Origin: Rosistilla oblonga
GTDB lineage: Bacteria > Planctomycetota > Planctomycetia > Pirellulales > Pirellulaceae
Direction of reading: 5' to 3'
Assembly (NCBI RefSeq): GCF_007751715.1
Contig: NZ_CP036292.1
Location: 1,736,001 to 1,800,000 of the forward strand
Length of the DNA: 64,000 bases
Shown: in pieces, positions 44,295 through 53,193 of the stretch
Layout: each line of letters opens with the position of its first letter
Position numbering within the stretch: the stretch's first letter is position 1
Notes under the pieces: generated by a model
Databases searched by the model: none
What the model was told of the DNA's origin: nothing
Seen by the model: the letters and a program-made list of their open reading frames with translations, nothing else
Position numbers and translations under genes: made by a program

Positions 44295-44592
44295 TGCGAT
44301 TCCTTCATTGCTTGAGTTTTAGAATTTGTGAAACAGCCAACCTGATCCAGTGATGTCGCATACCACAGGTAGACTCTTCACACTTAGGGTTAACACAGAC
44401 AGCCACGCGGTCCTTCGAATGCCCGCAGTGGTTTGCTCCTGAGCACGAAAACGGCTTGCGGTAGCAAACCAACGGACCGGCCCCGCGTTATGTGCATAGT
44501 TTAACTTGGCGGGCGCAGGGGCGGCCCCTTTGGCGGTGTTTTTTAGCCAAATCAGCCCCTTTGGGCTTGGCGGGTGCAGGGGAACCTCGCGA
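44295..44592. other. Intergenic region with GC-rich direct repeats
   Basis: Two similar GC-rich segments (TTGGCGGGCGCAGGGG and CTTGGCGGGTGCAGGGG) flank a T-rich element at about 44535-44555. No gene is called; promoters for the membrane protein may lie here. Confidence 0.4.
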
Positions 44593-46083
44593 TCAGTTGG
44601 CGGATGGATCGGTCCGAGCGACGCGGCGACGGCTGGAGGACTGTCGGCTGCTGTGTTGATAGAGTCCCGTCTTGTCCGCATCTAAACATCGTCCTGAAGC
44701 CCATTTGCGGAGCGACTCAACCGATTCAGCTGATGTCACCGCAACGGGAACGACATTCAATGCAGCTTGTACGATGGGCAGGTCCAGCAGCGCAGCAAGA
44801 CGGCAACATGCCCGGATTTCCGCACCCGTCCAATTGGCATCGGACGGCTTCTTCTGGTTGGCGTCCAAACCGAACAGCTCCAGGTACATCGACCAGATCG
44901 TGTCCTTTTCCGTGCGACCTGGCAGGTCCAAAAAGAACACACCATCGAAGCGTTCCGAACGGCTGAACTCAGCAGGCAACCTTGATGCATCATTGCTCGT
45001 GCAAACGACGAACACATCGCTCTCATGGTCATTGAGCCATTGAAGGAACGTACCGAACATCCGCGCCGACACGCCACTGTCATTGGATCCCGAACCGCTG
45101 ACGCCGCTGAACGCTTTTTCAACCTCATCGATCATCAGTACGCAGGGAGCCATCGCATCGACGATCTGTAGCGCCGTCCGAGTCCGTTCCTCCGACTGCC
45201 CAACGAGCGAACCCATCAGACTGCCGATGTCCATCTGCAGCACGGGCCTTCTTGTTTCTCGTCCCAGGGCTTTGCAGAAGTGCGATTTCCCACACCCCGG
45301 CGGCGACAAGAGCATCACGCCTCGAGGTCGCTTTCGTGGCATATCGCGGCTCCGTTGAAGCAACGCACGCTTCGTGAAACTCTTGAGCGCGGACAGTCCG
45401 CCGAGTTTGCTGAAGTCGTCATCACCGCGATAAAGCTGAAGCAGTCCACTCTTGGTAAGTGCCTGGCATTTCTTCGACCACATCGTTTCAGCCGTCAAAC
45501 GGCCTTCGCGAACGAGCGACAACGCAAACGCATTCTCCGCCTCGAACCGAGTAAGACCTGAAGCGGCATCAAGAACGCGGTCGAGCGATTCACCACTTGG
45601 CAATTCACCTACTTCCGTCGCGACGGCTTGAGCGATCGACGCCAGTTGTTCGCGATCGGGCAGATCGTGATCGACAACCACAAACAACTTTTCGAGTTCA
45701 ACCGGCAGCTGCACCACCGGTGCCAGAACAACCAGGATCGTCCGCGCCTGTTTGCCCGACAGAACCTGTTGAGCAAGCGATTGAACGATTTCCGGAGACT
45801 GCATGAACCGATGGAAGTTCTCCAGGACCAGCAGCGTTGTTCCATCGACATCCGCAATCGCTTTCGCCGACCGGATCGCCGCGAGAGGATCGTTTGCGTC
45901 GACACTGAGCGGTTCGCCGCCACAATGCAAACCGGATGCAATGTTCCAATTCGCCACTCGCCAGCCTTCCTGCCGGCACATCTGAGTCATCTCCAAAATC
46001 GCATCGTGGTGTTCATGCGATTGAATCCAGATCCCTGTGAAGCACGCGCGGACGTACTCCTGCAATCGCTGCGTTAGCGACAT
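44593..46083 (-). CDS. AAA-family ATPase, Ycf46-like
   Basis: 496 residues from an ATG with a good Shine-Dalgarno site (GGGAG). Residues 1-210 are the Ycf46-type N-terminal domain (WIQSHEHHDAILEMTQMC; TLLVLENFHRFMQSPEIVQS), followed by an AAA domain with Walker A PPGCGKS (261-267), Walker B LMIDEVEKAF (D319, E320), a sensor-1 region CTSNDASRLPAEF and an arginine-finger position in FSRSERFDG. Ycf46 proteins occur in cyanobacteria and algal plastids. The adjacent DUF1257 (Ycf35) gene strengthens the assignment. The C-terminal 30 residues are basic and Ser-rich. Biochemical role is not established. Confidence 0.85.
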   Translation of the reverse strand: MSLTQRLQEYVRACFTGIWIQSHEHHDAILEMTQMCRQEGWRVANWNIASGLHCGGEPLSVDANDPLAAIRSAKAIADVDGTTLLVLENFHRFMQSPEIVQSLAQQVLSGKQARTILVVLAPVVQLPVELEKLFVVVDHDLPDREQLASIAQAVATEVGELPSGESLDRVLDAASGLTRFEAENAFALSLVREGRLTAETMWSKKCQALTKSGLLQLYRGDDDFSKLGGLSALKSFTKRALLQRSRDMPRKRPRGVMLLSPPGCGKSHFCKALGRETRRPVLQMDIGSLMGSLVGQSEERTRTALQIVDAMAPCVLMIDEVEKAFSGVSGSGSNDSGVSARMFGTFLQWLNDHESDVFVVCTSNDASRLPAEFSRSERFDGVFFLDLPGRTEKDTIWSMYLELFGLDANQKKPSDANWTGAEIRACCRLAALLDLPIVQAALNVVPVAVTSAESVESLRKWASGRCLDADKTGLYQHSSRQSSSRRRVARTDPSAN

Positions 46084-46139
46084 AGCATCTCCCTTTTGTG
46101 TGCGGTAAATAAGAACCGAGCAACGGCACCGTCAGCAGG

Positions 46140-46331
46140 TCATCCCTGCGACGTGCGCTGCTGCTCCGACACGGACGATTGGTGGAACTCCGCTTTCAGA
46201 TGCTCGCCTTGTCGCGAGCCAAGAGCCTGTTCCATGAAGTGGCTCGCTTGTTGGCATTCGCTGCCAACGAAGCCTTTCGTTTCGACACGGCTTTGCCCGT
46301 CAGCTGTCACGATGATCTCGATCGTTTTCAA
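46140..46331 (-). CDS. DUF2997 family protein
   Basis: 63 residues that open with the family hallmark MKTIEIIVTADGQSRVETKG and continue FVGSECQQASHFMEQALGSR. Its ATG overlaps the stop of the DUF1257 gene (ATGA), so the two are translationally coupled, and the AAA gene follows after 56 bases. DUF2997 proteins almost always sit beside DUF1257 and the AAA ATPase. Confidence 0.85.
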   Translation of the reverse strand: MKTIEIIVTADGQSRVETKGFVGSECQQASHFMEQALGSRQGEHLKAEFHQSSVSEQQRTSQG

Positions 46332-46696
46332 GATGCACCTCCGACATTAACGGTCAGCTTGATCGAACCATCTTCGAGCGACTGTTCAGTCACCGAATGG
46401 CCATTCTTGCGAGCTTCCAGCGTCGCCTTCTCGACCGCGTAGGCTTGCAGAAACTGATCGAGCTTTGCCCGGTCGCCCCAGCGGCCTTCGAAGTTGTCGA
46501 ATTCAACGCTACCGGTGTTTACATCGCAAACCACCGGATACCGCCACTTCGTCAACTGAACGATCCAGCCCGACTTCGAATCTGAAAACAGCTTGGCCAG
46601 ACCAAACGTCGGCGGCTGCAAAGCCAACCGACCACAAGCGGCACGAATCGCAACCGGATCACGAACCTGAGTCTGCACCGAAACAACGTGCGACAT
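46328..46696 (-). CDS. DUF1257 (Ycf35-like) protein
   Basis: 122 residues from the ATG at 46696 (MSHVVSVQTQVRDPVAIRAA is the family's characteristic start; an upstream ATG adds eight residues that lack homology). The C-terminal part (WGDRAKLDQFLQAYAVEKAT, then KNGHSVTEQSLEDGSIKLTV) is typical. It heads the minus-strand block and is divergent from the 434-residue gene at 46933. Ycf35 is a conserved protein of cyanobacteria and plastids, of unknown function; the linked DUF2997 and Ycf46-like genes suggest one complex. Confidence 0.85.
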   Translation of the reverse strand: MSHVVSVQTQVRDPVAIRAACGRLALQPPTFGLAKLFSDSKSGWIVQLTKWRYPVVCDVNTGSVEFDNFEGRWGDRAKLDQFLQAYAVEKATLEARKNGHSVTEQSLEDGSIKLTVNVGGAS

Positions 46697-46932
46697 CAAA
46701 GAACTCCTTGACGGAGACATCGAAAGGCCAGCACGACTGCCACACGCAACCGCTGAAAGCTAGGCCATCCCATCAAGGTATATGACGCAAAAACGCTTCG
46801 GATTTAGCCTAACGATTTCGTCCATTTTTGCTTGTAGCAAGCAGGATTTACATCGGCGATACTGTGGATGCAGGGATCAAACGCTGAATCTAGGAACCGT
46901 TTTGACAGTCTTCGTTCGTCGAGGTGAATGGC

Positions 46933-48237
46933 ATGGCTGATGAGTTCTTGATCGTGAAAAGACGCGAACTGTTCGACCAAGTATGGTCGGCGCCGATGAC
47001 GAAGATTGCCCCCAAGTATGGCCTTTCCGGTGTCGGCTTGGCAAAAGTGTGCAAGAAACACAAGATCCCGAAACCGCCTGTCGGACACTGGGCAAAATTA
47101 GAACACGGAAAAGGCTCACCCCAGCCAGAGTTGCCGGAACTCAACGATACAGATCTTGAAGAGATCCGCTTTTTTCGAGCAGGCTTTGAGCCGGTCACAA
47201 AACACGTGGACGCAGTAGCGACCACTCCAGAAATTGTCGTGAAGGATGACCTGCGAAATCCGCACCGTCTTGTCGACCAAGCAAGGGAAAAGCTTCGTAG
47301 CGAGACTGCAGGCTACCGTGGCTTGGTTTCCGTTGGATCGCAATGCTGCCTGGACATCTCGGTAACAAAGAAATCTCTGACCCGCGCATTGCGTATTCTG
47401 GAGGCCTTGATCAGATATTGGGAATCCGTTGGCGGTTGTGTAAGTGCTGGCGATCCTGGAACTAGGTTTGCACGCGACGAAGACGGCGTATCCATTTCGA
47501 TCAGTGAGCAGATCGTTCGACACGAGAAACCCAGAAAGGATCGTTACTTTAAGGAGTACACATACGAGGCAACCGGCAAATTAACGCTGAGCATCGACGA
47601 ATGGGGCGAAGGATTGCGAAAGAGCTGGTCTGACGGAAAGGTCCAGCGGCTCGAAAGTGTCCTGGGAAATGTCGCTGTAGCACTGGAAAAATGGGTGCTT
47701 CATGAGCGTGAACGTCGACTAGACAGGCAATGCGAAGAAAGGCAGGAGCGGGAAGCCATGAAGACTCGCGAGGCCAAGAAAGCATCTGCAGAGCTTGAGT
47801 CCGAGCGAATTAAGAACTTGGAAGCCTGTGCAAACGACTGGGGCCGTGCGGGGCAGATCCGCGACTACCTTGCCGATCTTGATGGCAAGATAGCCTCTCA
47901 AACGATTAAGCCGATTGATCCTGAGTCGTTTGCAAAATGGATGCCATGGGCACAATGGTACGCTGACTCAATCTGCCCTATTACGCCGACACCTCCACGC
48001 CCCGAAACAGATGAACCAATTGCTCGCATAAACAAATCGACTGAACATCTCGACCTCACCGCAAAGACGCGACAAAGATTAAAGCAAGGCCAGGTCTCTG
48101 ACACTGACGAACTAGCGGAGCTTACAAAGCATCAGCTTGAGGAGCGTTGCGGGGGCCGATACTCGAACATGTACCGTGAGGTCACTCGTGTTCTAGAGGG
48201 GGTCGGTTACGACATCAGTGCCCGCTCTAGGTGGTAG
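46933..48237 (+). CDS. Unknown 434-residue protein, island-associated family
   Basis: The ATG at 46933 has GAGG seven bases upstream; an in-frame GTG at 46924 is weaker. The N-terminus (KRRELFDQVWSAPMTKIAPK, YGLSGVGLAKVCKKHKIPKP, PPVGHWAKLEHGKG) is a helix-turn-helix-like motif shared by a widespread family of unnamed proteins often found in genomic islands and near defence genes. A long charged helical region (residues about 250-310) follows. No catalytic motif is seen. It is divergent from the DUF1257 block. Confidence 0.68.
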   Translation: MADEFLIVKRRELFDQVWSAPMTKIAPKYGLSGVGLAKVCKKHKIPKPPVGHWAKLEHGKGSPQPELPELNDTDLEEIRFFRAGFEPVTKHVDAVATTPEIVVKDDLRNPHRLVDQAREKLRSETAGYRGLVSVGSQCCLDISVTKKSLTRALRILEALIRYWESVGGCVSAGDPGTRFARDEDGVSISISEQIVRHEKPRKDRYFKEYTYEATGKLTLSIDEWGEGLRKSWSDGKVQRLESVLGNVAVALEKWVLHERERRLDRQCEERQEREAMKTREAKKASAELESERIKNLEACANDWGRAGQIRDYLADLDGKIASQTIKPIDPESFAKWMPWAQWYADSICPITPTPPRPETDEPIARINKSTEHLDLTAKTRQRLKQGQVSDTDELAELTKHQLEERCGGRYSNMYREVTRVLEGVGYDISARSRW

Positions 48238-48287
48238 CTCCGAGCGAACCATCTTTCGCAGCTTGAAAATACGGGAAGTTGCGGAGA

Positions 48288-48598
48288 ACCGTAGCTACCG
48301 AAGAACTGATCCCTTGGCTGTACCTCAAAGGTATCTCCACGGGTGATTTGGGCGAAACGCTTCAATCGCTCGTGGGCGAGCGGCTGCTGGCCTGAGCGCG
48401 AACGCCGAATATCGTCTCAAAGAGCAGTGGTGCAGCGAGTACGACGACTGGAACAAACGCGATCTCTCGGGTAAGCAATATGTTTACCTCTGGGCTGATG
48501 GCATTCACGCGAAGGTCCGCCTGGGAGAAGTGCTTGCTGGTGCTAATGGGAGCAACTCTCGATGGAAAAAAGGAGTTGATCGCCGTGTTAGACTGGAA
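48288..48598 (+). pseudogene. IS256-family (Mutator-type) transposase remnant
   Basis: Three successive frames give ATEELIPWLYLKGISTGDLG, then after a frameshift AAGLSANAEYRLKEQWCSEY and ADGIHAKVRLGE, then EKCLLVLMGATLDGKKELIA. These are the central segment of an IS256 transposase, so the gene is a doubly frameshifted fragment lacking both ends. It lies next to the decayed IS3 element. Confidence 0.8.
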
Positions 48599-48689
48599 GG
48601 CCCCCGTTTTTGATCCAAGTGTTATGAGGGTAAGGATTGGGGAACAGGTTTGGTTTCGCTGTGCTGATGGAGCGGAGTTTGCGCAGCAA

Positions 48690-49510
48690 ACGTAGCGGAA
48701 TCAGCACAGCGACGCGCGAACTCATCTGGGGGAGGACACCGAGTGAACTGTGCGGCCGATAGACGTTTTAGTCCTCTCGCCAGGCCGAAGCGTGGGCACG
48801 AGCGTGACGCACGCTGTCAAACTCTTCCATGTTCAATAACTCATCCCGTAGTCGGCTGTGAAAGCTCTCGGCATATCCGTTCTGCCAAGGACTGCCAGGC
48901 TCGATGTACAGCGTGGCGACCTCCAAGGGAGCCAGCCAGTCTTGAATCGCCTTGGCCACAAATTCGGGACCGTTGTCGCTCTGGATCGCTTCCGGAACGC
49001 CGTGCATTACAAACAACTCTGCCAAACGGTTGATCACATCTTCACTGGTCATGGTCCGCGAGACATCCAACGTAATGCAGCGACGCGTGTATTCGTCAAC
49101 GATTGAGGTCACTTCAGCGATTGCCCGTTAGTGGTGTGATCGAAGACGAAGTCCCAGCACCAAACATGATTGGGACGCTGAGCTCGAAGCCAAGAACACG
49201 CGTTCTTCGACGTTCCCTTCGCTCGCTTGTTCTTCCGTTTTCGTCGCACTTTCGGGCCCTCTGCTCGCCAGATCCGTTGAATACGCTTGAAGCTCACTCG
49301 AAACCCTTCCAATCTCAGCAGGCGAGTCATCTGGCGATAGCCGAACCTGGGACGCTCCCGAGCCAGTTCATGCAATCGCTTCGTCATCATTGTTGGTTCT
49401 GCGTACATAACGAACACTGCTCCGCGAGAATCCAACGCCGCGGCAGGCCCGACACTCAGACACGGAGAACCTCCGTCGCAACCGTTCGACGGTTTGCCGC
49501 TTATGGGGCG
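48690..49510 (-). pseudogene. IS3-family transposase OrfB, disrupted
   Basis: Pieces of the integrase core are visible: RERPRFGYRQMTRLLRLEGF, PNHVWCWDFVFDHTTNGQSL, IVDEYTRRCITLDVSRTM, and IQSDNGPEFVAKAIQDW...GSPWQNGYAESFHSRLRDEL (DDE acids present). Lesions include frameshifts near 49400 and 49110, a TAA after AWRED where Tyr is expected, and a further shift near 48735 before PPDEFARRC. The enzyme is therefore inactive. Confidence 0.82.
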
Positions 49511-49513
49511 GGC

Positions 49514-49798
49514 TCAGTCGTTTCCCCGAAGTGCTTCCTTGAGCATCGCCTTGTCGAGCTCTGCCTCAGCAAGAAGACGCTTCAGTCGCGCATTCTCACC
49601 CTCAAGTTCCTTGAGCCGTTTGGCTTCCTCGCTCTTCATCCCACCGAATCGATTCTGCCAACGATCGAAGGTGGCTTCACTCACTTCGAGCATTTTCAAG
49701 ACGTCTTCCATGCTCTTGCCAGCGTTGAGCATCACCTCGGCATCACGAAGTTTCTTGACGATCTGCTCCGGTGTGTGGCGTCTTCGTTTCTTGGTCAT
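49514..49798 (-). CDS. IS3-family transposase OrfA
   Basis: 94 residues with the helix-turn-helix of IS3 OrfA (MTKKRRRHTPEQIVKKLRDA; MLEVSEATFDRWQNRFGGMK) and a C-terminal leucine zipper (LKELEGENARLKRLLAEAEL). The frame is intact, but the partner OrfB is broken. Confidence 0.85.
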   Translation of the reverse strand: MTKKRRRHTPEQIVKKLRDAEVMLNAGKSMEDVLKMLEVSEATFDRWQNRFGGMKSEEAKRLKELEGENARLKRLLAEAELDKAMLKEALRGND

Positions 49799-50111
49799 CC
49801 GAGAATCTCCTTGCTCATCATCGGGCTCTAGATTCTCATACCACCTGGATCAGTTTTTGGAGAGCACTCCAAACCTCCTCGCGACACTTAGGCTGAAAAC
49901 AAAATCAACGCGAGATTGCCGTCGTTCCCCCGGTGCTACTTGAATTCACTCAGCGCTATCCGCCTGAGGTTTCAGAAAAGAGGACCGGCAGCCTACCAAC
50001 AGCACCCTACGTTCACTTTTGCGAAGCCTGAAATAATCACAACTGAAGTCTTTCGATTCAACAGCGAAGAAGTTCCTGTTCCAAGTTCGCAATAGGGTTC
50101 CGATCTGTTGG

Positions 50112-52763
50112 TCACTGAATTTGAATCTGACCGTCCAGTAGCGTCACCGGTATTTGCCCCTCGTTCAATTCCGAACGTAAGTTGCCTTGTTCTGCGATCC
50201 AAGAAACGCTAGCAACGCCTGTTCTCTCCGGCACGAGATCAAAATCGAGGATTAGGAGTTGCCCATTCGTCATTTGAGGCAACTCATTGACGTTGGCAAT
50301 CGTGACGACGAGTAACCCCTCAGACGTGCTGAAATCTTCGTTGACATCCCAGCTCAACAACCACCCTGTGAGTGCCGTTCCAAGGCGAACTGATGCGGTC
50401 TGGCTAGTTGGCCGTTCTCCGGAGTTAAACAGGCTCAAGCGAGTCTTGTCGTATTTGATCGCGAAGTCAATTCCCAGGATGTCCTGGGTTTCCGAAACAA
50501 CAATTGGAAGTTGGGCCGTCTGTGAAGCAGTGCCACTAACCGTAGCTGATCCGAGCGTCACAACTCTGGCCTCCACCGCTACAACCGTGATTGTGAAATC
50601 TTGTTCGATCGTTTCTGCTAATTCACTCAGCGGAGTACGCGTCGCTTGAACAGTAACGGAAAAGGTTTGCCCCACAGAAAGCCCGGTATTGTTCGCCAAT
50701 ACTAATCGATTGTTCGACAACGAGAATCGTCCGTCGGCATCGTTGTTCAAAGCAAATGTGTAATCATCGCCCGAATCGGGATCAACAACGGTCAATACGC
50801 CCCCCACGGTAGAGCCAACCGCAGCGTTCAACGAAACATTGGGCGAAGCAAATGTGATACCCGTTGGGGCATCGTTAACAGGGGTGATCGTGATGGTCGC
50901 TGTTTGCGTCGTACTTGTATCCTTACCATCATTCTCCGTTCCACCATCATCTCTCGCTCTGATCGTCAACACAGATTGCCCGTAGGCATTGGGGGCCGCT
51001 GTGTACTGCAACTCGCCGTTAACAATTTCTGGTTCGCCCCCGGCGGCAAACAGGTTGTTAGTAAAGTTCGTGACCGAAACTGTCACGCTTTGAGATGCTT
51101 CATTCGCTGCGCCAGACGCTATCGACGTTACAAAGTTGGGCACCGTTTGAGGACCTGCGTCTTCTTCGCTTGACACGTTCGACGTTACCAATACGGCAGG
51201 AGCATCGTTGACAGGGCGGACGGTAATCGAAAACGTGTCGGAGACCGACAGCTCTCCATCAGATGCAGTGACAGTGATTGAAACAGGACCGTCTGCCGAT
51301 GTGTTGGCGTCAGGTTGAAGTTGAAGAGTCAGGACGCTTCCCGTCACACTGGTCGTAACGATACTAGCTTCCGACGATGTGGCGGTAAACACTAGCGTTG
51401 TCCCCGCGTCGGGATCTTGAAAATGAGTGCCGACGTCCAGCGTGCTGATGCTGGAGTCTTCGTTGACTGCCAAATCGGTAAAGGGCGTAATCAAAAGCGG
51501 TGCCTCATTGACATTCGTTAGATTCACCGTGATCGTGGTCGGCGTGGAGTTACCCGCCGTATCCGCAGCATTTGCAATAATGGTAAACGTTGGCCGAGAC
51601 TCGAAATCCAGTTTGCTCGAATTCAACACTCGCAATTGATTGCCATCTGCGATCTCAAAGGTGCCCGTATCGCTATCGGTCAGTGAGTAGGTGATGGGGT
51701 CACCTTCTGGATCTGTTGCAAAGAGATTTGCGGCAAGAGTTCCTACTGCAGTGTTCTCTTCAAGCGTGATTTCGGCTGGCATGATAGCACTCGGAGGCAT
51801 GTTGATCGGCTTACCATCTTCAACATCCGTGATCTTAATTGGCAGCGTTGCGAAGCCGACTCCGCCCAATGAATCCGTTGCTGTCACCGTAATTGAAATC
51901 GAATCTCGCGATTCAAAGTCCAGCAGCGAGTTGTTCTTCACGCGAATCTCTGTGCCGACGAGCTCGAAGGTTCCGAGCCCGTCGTTGCTAAGACCGAACG
52001 TTAGCGGCGTATTTCCGTCAGGATCAACGGCAGTGACAGCGCCGACGACGCTGCCGACGGCACTATTCTCTGCGACCGAAGCAGGGCTGATTGCGAAACT
52101 TACCGGAGCCTTATTGATTGGATTGGATACTGAACCGCCGCCAGAACCTGACAACGCAACGGTTGACGGTAGACTTCGTGAACGAATGCCATCCGCCGTG
52201 TCAAAATCACCGCCCTGCTGAATCATTGCAGCGTTAAGATTGCGAAAAGCCTCCTTTGACGAGGAGTTCAAAAACAATCGCTTCGAAACAAACTGCGGTA
52301 AGATTGCCAGTTCACCGAAGTCGTACCCCGTACCGTTTGTGTCATCGGGCCAATTTGCGAAGACAACTTGATTATCGCTGACCTGCCCTGCGGGGCTTCC
52401 CGCTGATTCTTCGCCATCTTGCCACGCGGACGGTTGTGACTGAGTCAGGGTAAATGAACCGGCACCTATTCCCGTAAATTGATACTTCCCTTCGTCATCA
52501 GTGACGGCCTGTAGCGTAAATGGCTGGGCATCGGTTCCCGGGGCAGAACTAGTCCCGGTGAGCGTCATGATGACACCTGGAATCCCCACATCATGAGCAG
52601 CAGCATATGTTCCGCTGGCATCTGTATCCAAAAAAACGGTTCCAGCGATCGAACCGCCGTTTGCAAGCATTCGGCGCAACTCGAGACGCTCAACGCTAAA
52701 TACGCTTCGTTTCGTGAAACGCCTATGCACTCGTTTGCGTTTCAGCAAAGAATTTCTGCCCAT
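50112..52763 (-). CDS. Cell-surface cadherin-like protein with C-terminal cohesin-like domain
   Basis: 883 residues. The N-terminus (basic stretch RKRVHRRFTKRS then VERLELRRMLA) is the LEPR-type export motif of planctomycete surface proteins. A SdrD B-like domain (GSIAGTVFLDTDASGTYAAA, residues about 38-120) follows, then about five cadherin-type repeats, each with an AEN...G...A.DPD signature (ENSAVGSVVGAVTAVDPDGN; EENTAVGTLAANLFATDPEG; NEDSSISTLDVGTHFQDPDA). The last 150 residues (SATVSGTASQTAQLPIVVSE; ILGIDFAIKYDKTRLSLFNS) look like a cohesin domain. It should be secreted and bind dockerin or carbohydrate partners. Confidence 0.8.
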   Translation of the reverse strand: MGRNSLLKRKRVHRRFTKRSVFSVERLELRRMLANGGSIAGTVFLDTDASGTYAAAHDVGIPGVIMTLTGTSSAPGTDAQPFTLQAVTDDEGKYQFTGIGAGSFTLTQSQPSAWQDGEESAGSPAGQVSDNQVVFANWPDDTNGTGYDFGELAILPQFVSKRLFLNSSSKEAFRNLNAAMIQQGGDFDTADGIRSRSLPSTVALSGSGGGSVSNPINKAPVSFAISPASVAENSAVGSVVGAVTAVDPDGNTPLTFGLSNDGLGTFELVGTEIRVKNNSLLDFESRDSISITVTATDSLGGVGFATLPIKITDVEDGKPINMPPSAIMPAEITLEENTAVGTLAANLFATDPEGDPITYSLTDSDTGTFEIADGNQLRVLNSSKLDFESRPTFTIIANAADTAGNSTPTTITVNLTNVNEAPLLITPFTDLAVNEDSSISTLDVGTHFQDPDAGTTLVFTATSSEASIVTTSVTGSVLTLQLQPDANTSADGPVSITVTASDGELSVSDTFSITVRPVNDAPAVLVTSNVSSEEDAGPQTVPNFVTSIASGAANEASQSVTVSVTNFTNNLFAAGGEPEIVNGELQYTAAPNAYGQSVLTIRARDDGGTENDGKDTSTTQTATITITPVNDAPTGITFASPNVSLNAAVGSTVGGVLTVVDPDSGDDYTFALNNDADGRFSLSNNRLVLANNTGLSVGQTFSVTVQATRTPLSELAETIEQDFTITVVAVEARVVTLGSATVSGTASQTAQLPIVVSETQDILGIDFAIKYDKTRLSLFNSGERPTSQTASVRLGTALTGWLLSWDVNEDFSTSEGLLVVTIANVNELPQMTNGQLLILDFDLVPERTGVASVSWIAEQGNLRSELNEGQIPVTLLDGQIQIQ

Positions 52764-53193
52764 ATTCTAGTAACCAACCCATTACGTAAACACAGAACCG
52801 GTTAACCGTCGTTTCGCCCAGACAAACGCGGGGTAAACCGTTTCATCAGTGGCGCAAGCGATATATTTGTCCGTCCCGAAGTGCAAATGTGCCTCCACTG
52901 CGTCACAGGCTTCAGGAAACGCCCCGTTAGATCCTTATTCCGTCCCGTCAAATGCGCCGGAACACACGACGATCTTAACTGCAATGGGGGCTGGCGACAC
53001 TCCTTAGGTGGGGAAATGCTGGGATTTCGGCAAAATCGAAACAATCGTTAAAACTTACGCAGATTGCCTCACCGGCAAACTTGCTGTTTGCCGACAACTA
53101 GCCGTAGGGGCTCGTGCTTCGGCATTGGCCATGAGTATCGCACACCAAGTTCGTTATCCAACCTTGGCCGCCTTTGCTAAAGTTTCGGAAATT
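52764..53193. other. Divergent intergenic region
   Basis: 430 bases between the cadherin-like gene and the BBP7-type gene. Open frames read in it lack features. Promoters for both should lie here. Confidence 0.4.

Larger units (their letters stand above)
48690..49855 (-). mobile_element. Decayed IS3-family insertion sequence
   Basis: Two transposase genes in IS3 order are present on the minus strand (orfA 49514-49798; disrupted orfB about 48690-49510). The right end lies near a small hairpin (TTTGGAG/CTCCAAA at 49856-49873). Terminal inverted repeats could not be placed with confidence; the borders are approximate. Several lesions in orfB show the element is inactive. Confidence 0.78.

Noticed and set aside
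44319-44681. A 120-codon minus-strand frame after the AAA gene
   Set aside because: It overlaps the end of the AAA gene in another frame and runs through repeat-like GC-rich sequence without a ribosome-binding site.
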